This document shows positions 15,430 to 24,111 of a stretch of 32,811 nt of DNA, one piece after another. The stretch comes from an uncultured Pelagibacteraceae bacterium (GTDB lineage Bacteria; Pseudomonadota; Alphaproteobacteria; Pelagibacterales; Pelagibacteraceae). Each line of letters starts with the position of its first letter. The stretch's first letter is position 1. The DNA lies in NCBI GenBank assembly GCA_902625125.1, contig CACOAB010000008.1:1-32811 (forward strand). The letters run 5' to 3'. The position numbers were made by a program, and so were the translations under genes. The notes beneath the pieces are model-generated. The model had not been told where the DNA came from and did not search any database. It saw nothing but the letters and a program-made list of their open reading frames with translations.

Positions 15430-16578
15430 ATGAGTCTTGAGGATTGTTATAATTTTGAAGATTTTAGAAGATTAGCAAAAAAAAATTTACCAGCTCCAAT
15501 TTTTCATTATATAGATGGAGGCTCTGATGATGAGACTACTTTAAGAAGAAATACAGAGTCATTTTTAAAATGTGATTTGGTACCTAATATTCTGGCTAGT
15601 GTTGGAGAACCGGATCTCTCAACAACTGTTTTTGGTCAGAAAATTGATATGCCTTTGTTTTTAGCACCAACTGCAATGCAAAGATTATATCATCACGATG
15701 GAGATAAAGCATCTGCGAGAGCTGCGGAAAAATTTGGAACCTTTTATAGTATGTCGACTATGGCGACATCTTCAATTGAGGAAATAGCAAATGTTGCAAG
15801 CGGACCTAAGATGTTTCAACTTTATATTCATAAAGATCAAGGTTTAACAGATAATTTAATAGATAGATGTAAAACAGCTGGATTTAAATCATTGTGTTTA
15901 ACTGTCGATACAGTTGTTGCAGGAAACAGAGAAAGAGATCATAAATGGGGTTTTACTACGCCACCAAAATTAACTTTAAAAAGTATTATGAGTTTTGCAA
16001 TGCATCCTAAATGGGCATTCAATTATTTGACTAATAAAAAATTTGAGTTGGCAAATGTTTCTCATTGGACAAAAAAAGGATCTAGTATCGCGAAAGGAGT
16101 AATGGATTATATCAACGAACAATATGATCCAGCGATGAGCTGGAAAGATGCTGAGTATGTTGTAAAAAAATGGGGAGGACCATTTGCATTAAAAGGTGTC
16201 ATGTCCGTTGAAGATGCTAAAAGAGCAATAGATATTGGAGCTTCTGCAATTTTATTATCCAATCACGGTGGAAGACAATTAGATGGTTCACGATCACCTT
16301 TTGATCAACTACCAGAAATAAAGGAAGCGGTTGGAGATAAGTTAGAAATTATTTTAGATGGAGGAATAAGAAGAGGCACTCACGTTTTAAAAGCTTTGTC
16401 ATTAGGTGCAACTGCTTGTAGTTTTGGAAAAGGGTTCTTATTTGCTCTTGGTGCCGGCGGTCAAGCTGGTGTGGAGCAAATTTTAAAAAGAATGAGAGAA
16501 GAAATAAGAAGAGATATGATTTTATTAGGTTGTAAAAGCATAAAAGAGCTAAATAGTTCAAAAATTGCATACAGGTGA
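15430..16578 (+). CDS. lldD: FMN-dependent 2-hydroxyacid dehydrogenase (L-lactate dehydrogenase-like)
   Basis: 382 residues, full-length (beta/alpha)8 FMN enzyme. Key segments are IFHYIDGGSDDETTLRRN (24-41) with the N-terminal active-site Tyr, LFLAPTAMQRLYHHDG, STMATSSIEEIA, LTVDTVVAGNRERD, the FMN-binding Lys in FALKGVMSVEDA, and the catalytic His with Arg in LLSNHGGRQLDGSRSPFDQLPEI. The family oxidises L-2-hydroxyacids to 2-oxoacids. The length and the membrane-type L-lactate dehydrogenase pattern favour L-lactate, with electrons passed to quinone or a cytochrome. Glycolate oxidase activity cannot be excluded, though a separate glcDEF set lies downstream. Its stop codon sits inside a nine-pair inverted repeat. 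Confidence 0.85.
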   Translation: MSLEDCYNFEDFRRLAKKNLPAPIFHYIDGGSDDETTLRRNTESFLKCDLVPNILASVGEPDLSTTVFGQKIDMPLFLAPTAMQRLYHHDGDKASARAAEKFGTFYSMSTMATSSIEEIANVASGPKMFQLYIHKDQGLTDNLIDRCKTAGFKSLCLTVDTVVAGNRERDHKWGFTTPPKLTLKSIMSFAMHPKWAFNYLTNKKFELANVSHWTKKGSSIAKGVMDYINEQYDPAMSWKDAEYVVKKWGGPFALKGVMSVEDAKRAIDIGASAILLSNHGGRQLDGSRSPFDQLPEIKEAVGDKLEIILDGGIRRGTHVLKALSLGATACSFGKGFLFALGAGGQAGVEQILKRMREEIRRDMILLGCKSIKELNSSKIAYR

Positions 16579-16586
16579 TGCAATTT
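16562..16586 (+). other. inverted repeat spanning the lldD stop codon
   Basis: AAATTGCAT (16562-16570) pairs perfectly with ATGCAATTT (16578-16586) around a seven-base loop, with the lldD TGA (16576-16578) in the loop and first base of the second arm. No U-run follows directly, so it is not a standard terminator. It could stabilise the 3' end of an lldD mRNA segment or be chance. Confidence 0.35.
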
Positions 16587-16627
16587 AGGAGTTTGAAATT
16601 TTCAAAAAATTTTAATAAAAATTTACT

Positions 16628-17791
16628 ATGAAACTAGCAAAAAATTTAGAACGATTAGGAACCGAAACAGCTTTTAGTGTCTTAGCAGAAGCCAAGAAAC
16701 TTGAAGCTCAAGGTAAAGAAATGATCCATTTAGGGTTGGGTCAACCCGATTTTAAAACACCTCAGCATATTATGGATGCAGCTAAAAAAGCAATCGATGA
16801 TGGACATCACGGATATGTTTTAGCGAACGGTATCACAGAATGTAGACAAGCTGTTTCTAGAAAAATTAAAAGTTTATATAAAAAAGATGTAGATCCAGAG
16901 AGAATTATGATTATGCCTGGAGGGAAACCCACAATGTATTATGCTATTCAAATGATCGGTGAGCCTGGTGCCGAGATAGTTCATCCAACTCCTGGATTCC
17001 CTATCTATGAGTCCATGATAAATTATACCGGAGCCAAAGCTGTTCCCTATGATTTAACAAAAGAAAAAGATTTAAAGTTTGATCCAGAAAAGATTTTATC
17101 TTCAATAACTGACAAAACAAGATTAGTAATTTTAATTAATCCAAACAATCCAACTGGAAGTTTTGTTGAAAAACCTGCCATAGATTTTCTTGCCGAAGGT
17201 TTAAAGAAGCACCCACATGTCTACATATTAAGTGATGAAATTTACAGTAGACAAATCTTTGACGGAAAAGAAATGCCAACATTTTTCAATTATCCTGACT
17301 TACAAGATAGATTAATAGTCTTAGATGGATGGAGTAAAGCTTACTCTATGACTGGTTGGAGAATGGGCTGGAGTGTATGGCCTGAGAGCTTAATTTCTCA
17401 TGTAACAAAATTAGCGATAAATAGTTTTTCTTGTGTAAATGCACCATCACAATTTGCTGGGATAGCTGCACTGGATGGACCTGACGACTCTATTCATCAC
17501 ATGATGGAAAAGTTTGATCAAAGAAGAAAATTAATTCACAAAGGTTTAAACGACTTGCCAGGGGTTACTTGTAGTATGCCTGGAGGTGCTTTTTATGCTT
17601 TTCCGAATGTTAGCGGAACAGGGATGAGCGGATCTGAATTTTCAAAAAAATGCATGCATGAAGCTGGTGTGGCAATTGTTCCTGGTACAGCTTTTGGCAA
17701 GACATCTGTAGATTTTGTGCGTTTTAGCTTCGCAGCTTCTCAGGACAATATTCAAAAAGCACTAGATAAAATATCAAAAATGCTTAAGTAA
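16628..17791 (+). CDS. PLP-dependent class I/II aminotransferase
   Basis: 387 residues, fold-type I. Recognisable parts are HLGLGQPDFKTP (34-45), the HHGYVLANGI segment, ILINPNNPTGSF, ILSDEIYSRQIFDG, and the PLP Schiff-base Lys in LDGWSKAYSMTGWRMGW. FVRFSFAASQDNI near the end carries the carboxylate-binding Arg. It belongs to the broad aspartate aminotransferase superfamily; the exact amino donor is not readable. Placement nine bases before glcD suggests, but does not prove, that it transaminates glyoxylate to glycine. Aspartate, alanine or other 2-oxoacid pairs are alternatives. It follows lldD by 49 bases. Confidence 0.9.
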   Translation: MKLAKNLERLGTETAFSVLAEAKKLEAQGKEMIHLGLGQPDFKTPQHIMDAAKKAIDDGHHGYVLANGITECRQAVSRKIKSLYKKDVDPERIMIMPGGKPTMYYAIQMIGEPGAEIVHPTPGFPIYESMINYTGAKAVPYDLTKEKDLKFDPEKILSSITDKTRLVILINPNNPTGSFVEKPAIDFLAEGLKKHPHVYILSDEIYSRQIFDGKEMPTFFNYPDLQDRLIVLDGWSKAYSMTGWRMGWSVWPESLISHVTKLAINSFSCVNAPSQFAGIAALDGPDDSIHHMMEKFDQRRKLIHKGLNDLPGVTCSMPGGAFYAFPNVSGTGMSGSEFSKKCMHEAGVAIVPGTAFGKTSVDFVRFSFAASQDNIQKALDKISKMLK

Positions 17792-17799
17792 GGAAACTT

Positions 17800-19296
17800 A
17801 TGAGTAGTTTACAAATGCCAAAAGTTGATAATTCAATTTTATCAAAAAAAGATAAAATTGTTTCTGATATAGGAAGAATAATAAATCCTAAGAACGTTCT
17901 TTCACACCCAGATGAATTAAGACCTTTTGAAACTGATGGTTTAACCGCTTACAGGCAAATGCCTCTTGTCGTAGTAATGCCCGAGACTGTGGAGGAAGTA
18001 AGTAACATATTAAAATATTGTAATGAAAATAAAGTTAAAGTAGTCCCAAGGGGAGCTGGAACGGGTTTATCGGGTGGATCATTGCCTTTAGAGGATTGTG
18101 TGTTAATGGCGATGGGAAAATTTAATAAAATTCTAGAAATCGATTACGAGAATAGATGTGTAGTAACACAACCATGTGTAACAAATTTAGCAATCACTCA
18201 TGCTGTTCAAGATAAAGGATTTTACTATGCTCCAGATCCTTCTAGTCAAATTGCATGTTCTATAGGTGGAAATGTAGCTGAAAATTCTGGAGGCGTGCAC
18301 TCTTTAAAATATGGAGCTACAACAAATAATCTTTTAGGTATTGAAGTTGTGCTCATGGATGGAACGATAACTAAATTTGGTGGTAAGGCAATGGACTCAG
18401 AAGGTTACGACTTTTTAGGTTTAATGACTGGTTCGGAAGGTTTACTAGGAGTTATAACAGAAGTAACAGTAAAAATTCTTAAGTCACCAGAGATTGTTAA
18501 GGCTGCATTAATTGGCTTTCCAACCATTGAAGATGCAGGAAATTGTGTTGCAGAAATAATAGCAGAGGGATGTATACCCGCAGGAATGGAAATTATGGAC
18601 AAAGCTCTCACTAAAGCGACAAATGATTATTCGAAGGCAGGATATCCAACAGATGCAGAGGCAATGATGATCGTTGAGTTTGACGGGACAGAGCATGAAG
18701 TAGAGGCTTACATTGAAAAAGCAAAACAAATTGCTGAAAAAAATAATTCATCCAGTTTAAAGGTAAGTAAATCTAATGAAGAGAGATTAAAATTTTGGGC
18801 AGGTAGAAAAGCAGCTTTCCCAGCATGTGGAGTTTTAGCGCCTGATTATATGTGCATGGACGGTTCAATACCAAGAGGTAAACTTGCAGAAGTTCTCAGA
18901 GAAATCACAAGACTATCAAAAAAATATGATTTACCAGTTGCTAATGCCTTTCATGCAGGTGATGGAAATCTTCATCCATTAATTATGTTTGATGCTAATG
19001 ATAAGAACTCACTTAAGAAATGCGAAGACTTTGGAGCTGATATATTAAAATATTGTGTAAAAGTTGGTGGAGCTCTTACAGGTGAGCATGGAGTAGGAAT
19101 AGAGAAAAGAGAATTAATGTGCGAGGCTTTCAATGACAAAGACATTCAGCAGCAGCTCACTATAAAAGTAGCTTTAGACCCAAATTCATTATTAAATCCA
19201 GGCAAAGTTTATCCAATACTTAGAAAATGTGCTGAGGAAGGGAGAGTTCACGTCCATGGAGGAAAAACAAAATTTCCAGACATCCCTAGATTTTAA
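17800..19296 (+). CDS. glcD: glycolate oxidase, FAD subunit GlcD
   Basis: 498 residues. The FAD-binding PCMH domain has VVPRGAGTGLSGGSLP (81-96) and SSQIACSIGGNVAENSGGVH. The C-terminal FAD-linked oxidase domain has NAFHAGDGNLHPLIMFD, GGALTGEHGVGIEKRE and DPNSLLNPGKVYP, all typical of GlcD. It is the catalytic FAD subunit that oxidises glycolate (and often D-lactate) to the 2-oxoacid. AAGGAAACTT gives a fair Shine-Dalgarno before the ATG. D-lactate or D-2-hydroxyglutarate dehydrogenases are similar, but the presence of GlcE and GlcF next to it favours glycolate oxidase. The end overlaps glcE by 41 bases. Confidence 0.94.
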   Translation: MSSLQMPKVDNSILSKKDKIVSDIGRIINPKNVLSHPDELRPFETDGLTAYRQMPLVVVMPETVEEVSNILKYCNENKVKVVPRGAGTGLSGGSLPLEDCVLMAMGKFNKILEIDYENRCVVTQPCVTNLAITHAVQDKGFYYAPDPSSQIACSIGGNVAENSGGVHSLKYGATTNNLLGIEVVLMDGTITKFGGKAMDSEGYDFLGLMTGSEGLLGVITEVTVKILKSPEIVKAALIGFPTIEDAGNCVAEIIAEGCIPAGMEIMDKALTKATNDYSKAGYPTDAEAMMIVEFDGTEHEVEAYIEKAKQIAEKNNSSSLKVSKSNEERLKFWAGRKAAFPACGVLAPDYMCMDGSIPRGKLAEVLREITRLSKKYDLPVANAFHAGDGNLHPLIMFDANDKNSLKKCEDFGADILKYCVKVGGALTGEHGVGIEKRELMCEAFNDKDIQQQLTIKVALDPNSLLNPGKVYPILRKCAEEGRVHVHGGKTKFPDIPRF

Positions 19297-20509
19297 CCAA
19301 AATATTTTTAAACCATCTACTAGAGAAGAAATTGTAGAAATCGTAAAAAATTGCTACAAAAAAAGTATTCCTTTAGAAATAAGCGGTTTACAATCAAAAA
19401 ATAAAATTGGTAGAAATTTTCAAGCAGAGAAAACTTTAGATCTTTCTAATTATAAAGGGATCATAGATTATAAACCTGAGGAACTTTATATTAAAGTTAA
19501 GGCAGGTACTCCTATAAGTGAAATTGAAGAAGCACTTAAAAAAAATAACCAACAATTAGCGTTTGAACCTAATGACTTTGGTTATTTATTTTCAGGAAAG
19601 AGCAATAGCGGTTCGATTGGAGGGGTGGTTGCTTGTAACTTTGCTGGATCAAGAAGATTTAAAGTTGGAAGTGTTAGAGATCATCTTCTTGGTTTTCAAG
19701 GAATTAATGGAAAAGGTGAAACGATAAAATCAGGTGGTACAGTTGTAAAAAACGTTACCGGCTACGATTTGTGTAAGATATTATCTGGATCTTTTGGAAC
19801 ACTTACCATCTTAACAGAAATATCAATTAAAGTTTTACCAAAACCAGAGACAAGTAAAACACTAATTATTAAAAATCCTCATGTTAAAAAAGCACTTGAT
19901 TATTTAGGACAATCTTTATCATCATCAACCGATCCCTCTGGAGGTGTTTTTTATCCAGATTATTTTGGAAAAAATTTCATTTTAAATGATCTTACGCATG
20001 ATGGTGGCTTGACTGGCATAAGAATAGAAGGTCCCATGAACTCAGTTGACCAGAGGATTGATAGACTCTCAAAAGAATTAGATCTTATTGACAATGAGTT
20101 TTCGGTTTTAGATAGCGTCCAGACAGAAATTTTTTGGAATAAAACAAAAAACTTAGAAGTTTTCAAAAATTCAAAAAGTAATTTAATAAGAATAGTTGTG
20201 CCTATAAGTGAAACGTTACAAGTTATTCAAAAGCTTAAAAAAGATGATTTAAATTATTTCATTGACTGGGGCGGCAGTCTTATTTGGATGGCTTTTGACC
20301 AATTAAATCCTAAAATCCTTTCAGAAATAAAAGGGATAACTAAGAATCACCAAGGGTACTATACATTAATTAAAATAGAGGATGATTTTAAAGCCTCTGC
20401 TGACATTTTTACAATAGATCCAATTAAGTATAAAATCAGTGAAAAAATAAAAAAAAGTTTTGATCCGAAAAGAATTTTTAACCCGGGTAAGATGTATACA
20501 GGAATTTAA
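19256..20509 (+). CDS. glcE: glycolate oxidase subunit GlcE
   Basis: 417 residues from the ATG at 19256; the frame stays open to a GTG at 19229, but I prefer the ATG because a purine-rich AGGAAGGGAGA lies upstream and the extra nine residues are not family-like. An FAD-binding PCMH domain fills the first half (ISGLQSKNKIGRN, LAFEPNDFGYLFSGKSNSGSIGG-type segment, VVKNVTGYDLCKILSGSFGTL). The second half is more variable and ends FDPKRIFNPGKMYTGI. It is the second FAD-type subunit of the GlcDEF complex. It is read through a 41-base overlap with glcD and its stop abuts the glcF ATG exactly. Confidence 0.93.
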   Translation: MEEKQNFQTSLDFNQNIFKPSTREEIVEIVKNCYKKSIPLEISGLQSKNKIGRNFQAEKTLDLSNYKGIIDYKPEELYIKVKAGTPISEIEEALKKNNQQLAFEPNDFGYLFSGKSNSGSIGGVVACNFAGSRRFKVGSVRDHLLGFQGINGKGETIKSGGTVVKNVTGYDLCKILSGSFGTLTILTEISIKVLPKPETSKTLIIKNPHVKKALDYLGQSLSSSTDPSGGVFYPDYFGKNFILNDLTHDGGLTGIRIEGPMNSVDQRIDRLSKELDLIDNEFSVLDSVQTEIFWNKTKNLEVFKNSKSNLIRIVVPISETLQVIQKLKKDDLNYFIDWGGSLIWMAFDQLNPKILSEIKGITKNHQGYYTLIKIEDDFKASADIFTIDPIKYKISEKIKKSFDPKRIFNPGKMYTGI

Positions 20510-21808
20510 ATGCAGACATCATTTACAGAGAACCAACTAAAAGACAAAGATAACAAAACCAGTGAAACAATTATAAGAAAATGTGTTCACTGCGGAATGT
20601 GTAATGCAACTTGCCCAACTTACGGAATTAATGGAGAAGAATTAGAAGGTCCAAGAGGAAGGATATATCTAATAAAAGATATGTTAGAGAATAAAAAACC
20701 TGCTACCAAACAAATTGCAAAACATATTGATAGCTGCTTATCATGTTATTCTTGCATGACAACTTGTCCTTCAGGCGTGAATTATATGCACCTAATTGAT
20801 CATGGAAGAAATTATGTAGAGGAAACTTACAAAAGACCTTTCTTCGATAGATTATTTAGAAATATTCTTTCATTTGTACTACCAAGACCAAAAGTATTTT
20901 TATTAATGGCTTTATCTTCTAAAATTATAAAACCGTTTAGTTTTTTATTCCCAAAATTTCTTAAGAATGCTCTAAGCTTAATGCCAGATAAAATACCTGG
21001 TAAAAAATTAAAAGAAAAAAAGGTTTATGAAGTCACGCATGGTAAAAAAATTTCAAGAGTGGCACTATTAACTGGATGTGTACAAAGAGTCATCTCTCCC
21101 GAAATAAATGAGTCGACTATTAGACTTCTAAATAGACACAATGTTGAAGTTGTTGTGATGCCAGACATATATTGTTGTGGTTCCCTGAATCACCATTTAG
21201 GTAAACAAAAACTAGCGCACGAGTCTTTTAAAAATAATATAAATAGTTGGCATGATGAATATCTTAAAAATGGTTTGGATGCGATAATTAGCAATACTTC
21301 AGGCTGTGGCACAACTTTAAAAGATTACGGACATATTTTTAAAAATGATAAAGATTTGAAAAAAAAAGCAAAAAAAATTTCTGAGTTAACAAAGGACATC
21401 ACCGAGTATCTTGATGAGAATTTAAAATTAAATATAAATTTAAATACTGAGAAAAAATATAAAATTGCTTATCATTCAGCTTGTTCGATGCAACATGGAC
21501 AAAAAATTCATCAACAACCTAAAGATTTGATTTCAAAAACTGGAAACGAGGTCTTAGAAATACCGGAAGGACATTTATGTTGCGGATCTGCTGGGACTTA
21601 TAATATCCTTCATCAAAAAATGGCAAAATCGTTATTAAAAAATAAAGTTAAGAATATTGAAAAAATTTCTCCTGATTTTATTTCAACAGGTAATATAGGC
21701 TGCATGACACAAATTTCATCTGGAACTAGAATTCCTATTATTCATACAGTTGAATTACTTGATTGGTTCACAGGAGGACCGAAACCATATAAATTAAATA
21801 AATTCTAA
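20510..21808 (+). CDS. glcF: glycolate oxidase iron-sulfur subunit GlcF
   Basis: 432 residues. Two 4Fe-4S clusters are bound by CVHCGMCNATCP (Cys25, 28, 31, 35) and CLSCYSCMTTCP (Cys76, 79, 82, 86). The two C-terminal CCG domains have YCCGSLNHHLGK and LCCGSAGTYNIL, and another conserved block is NTSGCGTTLKDYGH. GlcF passes electrons from the flavin subunits to the membrane quinone pool. Length and all cysteines are as expected. It starts directly after the glcE stop and is followed by a one-base gap to the reductase gene, so glcDEF and that gene form one transcript. Confidence 0.96.
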   Translation: MQTSFTENQLKDKDNKTSETIIRKCVHCGMCNATCPTYGINGEELEGPRGRIYLIKDMLENKKPATKQIAKHIDSCLSCYSCMTTCPSGVNYMHLIDHGRNYVEETYKRPFFDRLFRNILSFVLPRPKVFLLMALSSKIIKPFSFLFPKFLKNALSLMPDKIPGKKLKEKKVYEVTHGKKISRVALLTGCVQRVISPEINESTIRLLNRHNVEVVVMPDIYCCGSLNHHLGKQKLAHESFKNNINSWHDEYLKNGLDAIISNTSGCGTTLKDYGHIFKNDKDLKKKAKKISELTKDITEYLDENLKLNINLNTEKKYKIAYHSACSMQHGQKIHQQPKDLISKTGNEVLEIPEGHLCCGSAGTYNILHQKMAKSLLKNKVKNIEKISPDFISTGNIGCMTQISSGTRIPIIHTVELLDWFTGGPKPYKLNKF

Positions 21809-21809
21809 A

Positions 21810-22766
21810 ATGAAAAAAAAAATTTTTGTTACTAGAAGGCTCCTTAAAGAAAACGAGGAGAAGCTTCAAAGCTTATTTGAAGTGACTTTAAATAAAGATG
21901 ACAAAATTTATACACCTCAAGAAATTATTGATGGATCTAAAAATTATGATGGAATCTTAAGTTCAGTTACTGATCCAATTGATGCTGATACTATATCTAA
22001 ATTGTCAAGCTCCATTAAAATTATCGCTAACGGTGCAGTTGGTTTTGGAAATATAGATATTCTAGCTGCTAAAGCAAAAGGAATTACGGTTACAAATACT
22101 CCTGATGTTTTGACTGACGCAACAGCTGACATCCAAATATTACTTTTATTAGGAGCGTCTAGGAGAGCTTATGAGGGTCGTATTGCAGCTGAAACTCAAA
22201 ACTGGAAATGGTCTTTTGATTTTTTATTAGGAAAACAAATGTCAAATAAGAGATTAGGAATTCTTGGAATGGGCAGGATAGGTAGAGCGGTAGCTAAAAG
22301 AGCGAAGGCATTCGGTATGGAAATACATTATCATAATAGATCTAAACTTTCCTCTGACTTAGAAGACGGTGCAATTTATCACAAAGATATAAAAAGTTTG
22401 TTCGAAAAAAGTGAATTTTTATCCATCAATTGTCCTGCTACCCCAGAAACAAAAAATATAATAAATAAAAAAACTTTGAGTTATTTAAAAGAAAACACCG
22501 TTGTAGGTAATGCTGCTAGAGGAGATGTTGTAGATGATGATGCTATGGTAGCGGCCTTAAAAAATGGAAAAGTATTTGCCTACGGATTAGATGTTTATAA
22601 TGGCGAACCAAAAATTCATCCAGAATATTTAAAGTTAAAAAATATTTTTTTACTTCCACACTTAGGTAGTGCGACTAAAAGAACAAGATGGGATATGGTT
22701 TACCGAGCTACAAAAAATTTAGAAGATTTTTTTTCTGGCAATAAACCACAAGATCAAGTGAACTAG
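21810..22766 (+). CDS. D-2-hydroxyacid dehydrogenase, glyoxylate/hydroxypyruvate reductase-like
   Basis: 318 residues, two Rossmann-like domains. The NAD(P) loop is LGILGMGRIGRAVAKRAKAF (149-168), with an Arg at 177 (YHNRSKL) that suggests NADPH. The catalytic set is Arg237 (NAARGDVVDDDAM), Glu266 (DVYNGEPKIHP) and His284 (LLPHLGSATKRT). This matches GyaR/GhrB-type glyoxylate and hydroxypyruvate reductases; other D-2-hydroxyacid enzymes are possible. It sits one base after glcF, so the cluster encodes both an oxidase making glyoxylate and a likely NADPH enzyme reducing it. Confidence 0.87.
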   Translation: MKKKIFVTRRLLKENEEKLQSLFEVTLNKDDKIYTPQEIIDGSKNYDGILSSVTDPIDADTISKLSSSIKIIANGAVGFGNIDILAAKAKGITVTNTPDVLTDATADIQILLLLGASRRAYEGRIAAETQNWKWSFDFLLGKQMSNKRLGILGMGRIGRAVAKRAKAFGMEIHYHNRSKLSSDLEDGAIYHKDIKSLFEKSEFLSINCPATPETKNIINKKTLSYLKENTVVGNAARGDVVDDDAMVAALKNGKVFAYGLDVYNGEPKIHPEYLKLKNIFLLPHLGSATKRTRWDMVYRATKNLEDFFSGNKPQDQVN

Positions 22767-22862
22767 TACACCTATAGATTGAATCTGCAAATTAAAATAA
22801 TTCCAAAAATATCGAGACTCTGATTTGAGTTTGTGTTTAAATCTTTAAGTTAATTAACTAAC

Positions 22863-22867
22863 GGAGG
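22863..22867 (+). promoter_or_regulatory. strong Shine-Dalgarno of dctP
   Basis: GGAGG lies five bases before AT-ATG of dctP. It is clearer than the ribosome sites of most genes in this window, consistent with the high expression expected of a periplasmic binding protein. The 105-base gap before dctP shows no convincing promoter hexamers. Confidence 0.6.
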
Positions 22868-22871
22868 ACAT

Positions 22872-24020
22872 ATGTCAAAAAAAATAAAAGGAGTAAAAAC
22901 TCCATCAAGACGTAAGTTCTTTAAAGCAGCTGCAGTAACGGGTGCAGCAGCGGCAGCAACAGTTGCAATGCCAAACATTGCACTAGGTGCTCCGGTAACT
23001 TTAAAGATGCAAGCGGCTTGGCCGTCAGGCGCTAACATTTTCTTTGAAATGGCTGGCGACTACGCAAAAATGGTAAGCGACATGTCTGGAGGTGAATTAA
23101 AAATTGATCTTCAGCCAGTTGGAGCAGTAGTAAAAACTTCGGAAATTGGACAAGCAGTAAGCTCAGGTGTACTTGATATGGGTCACTGGGTAACAGCTTA
23201 TTGGTATGGAAAAAATCCGGCAGCTTCTCTATTCGGTACTGGTCCGTCATACGGAATGTCATCTCAAGAAGTAATGGGATGGATGGAGTATGGTGGAGGT
23301 AGAAAACTTTATGATGAAACTCTTGCAAAGGTAGGTTTCGATTATGTTGGTTTCTTCCATATGCCAATGCCTGCACAGCCTTTTGGATGGTTCAAAAAGA
23401 ACGTAACAAAAGTATCTGATGTAAAAGGTATGAAGTACAGAACAGTAGGATTAGCTACTAACGTATTGACAGCAATGGGAATGGTTGTAAGACAATTACC
23501 AGGTGGTGAAATTCAGCCTGCAATGAAAACAGGTTTGATCGAAGCTGCTGAGTTTAACAACCCAACATCAGACTCTCAGTTTGGTATGCAAGATGTTTCT
23601 AAGCATTATCACTTAGGAAGCTTCCACCAATCGCAAGAGATGTTTGAAATTCCAGTAAATAAAAAAACATTCAATGGTTTATCGCCTCAACATCAGGCTA
23701 TTCTAAAGAATGCTGCTTATGCTGCGAATACAGATAACTACTTTAAAGCATTAGTAAGATACTCAGCTGATTTATCTAAATTAATGAACCAGCACAAAGT
23801 AAATGTGTATCAAACGTCTGACGCGATCTTAGCTCAACAATTAAAAGGTTGGGATAAAGTAATCGGTGATTTCAATAAGAAAGATCCATTCTTTAAAAAG
23901 ATTGTAGATTCTCAGAAGAAATATGCTAAGAGAGTTATGAAGTACTTACTCATGAACCAACCTAATTACAAGTTGGCTTACGAGAATGAATTCGGCTCAA
24001 TAGCTAAAGTAAAAATTTAA
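22872..24020 (+). CDS. dctP: TRAP transporter solute-binding protein, 2-oxoacid (TakP-like) type
   Basis: 382 residues. The N-terminus carries a twin-arginine signal, SRRKFFK (12-18), followed by an Ala-rich hydrophobic stretch and a likely cleavage near residue 40 (NIALGA-PVTL). The mature domain begins LKMQAAWPSGANIFFEMAG, with FGWFKKNVTKVSDVKGMKYR and IQPAMKTGLIEAAEFNNP in the middle, a DctP-family pattern closest to TakP/LakP-like proteins that bind 2-oxoacids or lactate as dimers. Substrate is inferred only. It has a strong Shine-Dalgarno and is followed by a strong terminator before dctQ, so it is probably made in excess over the membrane parts. It is also often annotated as a mannitol/chloroaromatic-type TRAP protein. 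Confidence 0.9.
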   Translation: MSKKIKGVKTPSRRKFFKAAAVTGAAAAATVAMPNIALGAPVTLKMQAAWPSGANIFFEMAGDYAKMVSDMSGGELKIDLQPVGAVVKTSEIGQAVSSGVLDMGHWVTAYWYGKNPAASLFGTGPSYGMSSQEVMGWMEYGGGRKLYDETLAKVGFDYVGFFHMPMPAQPFGWFKKNVTKVSDVKGMKYRTVGLATNVLTAMGMVVRQLPGGEIQPAMKTGLIEAAEFNNPTSDSQFGMQDVSKHYHLGSFHQSQEMFEIPVNKKTFNGLSPQHQAILKNAAYAANTDNYFKALVRYSADLSKLMNQHKVNVYQTSDAILAQQLKGWDKVIGDFNKKDPFFKKIVDSQKKYAKRVMKYLLMNQPNYKLAYENEFGSIAKVKI

Positions 24021-24040
24021 ATTTTTACTTGATTAATTGA

Positions 24041-24070
24041 AAAGGGGGCGTTATTTCGCCCCCTTTTTTT
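24041..24070 (+). terminator. Rho-independent terminator between dctP and dctQ
   Basis: AAAGGGGGCG (24041-24050) pairs with CGCCCCCTTT (24057-24066) around TTATTT, and the T run continues to 24070. It is by far the strongest terminator shape in the window. Placed 20 bases after dctP and 41 before the dctQ ATG, it probably stops most transcripts after the binding protein. Confidence 0.93.
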
Positions 24071-24111
24071 ATGGAATAAATCAAAGAATTAGACTAGATT
24101 TTAGACTTCTT

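Noticed and set aside
22848-22859. Palindrome AGTTAATTAACT before dctP as a regulator site
   Set aside because: Twelve-base AT-rich palindromes should occur many times by chance here, and no regulator gene is adjacent.
24037-24111. TTG start giving a 25-residue longer DctQ
   Set aside because: The extension is the translated terminator hairpin; the ATG at 24112 gives the normal DctQ N-terminus.
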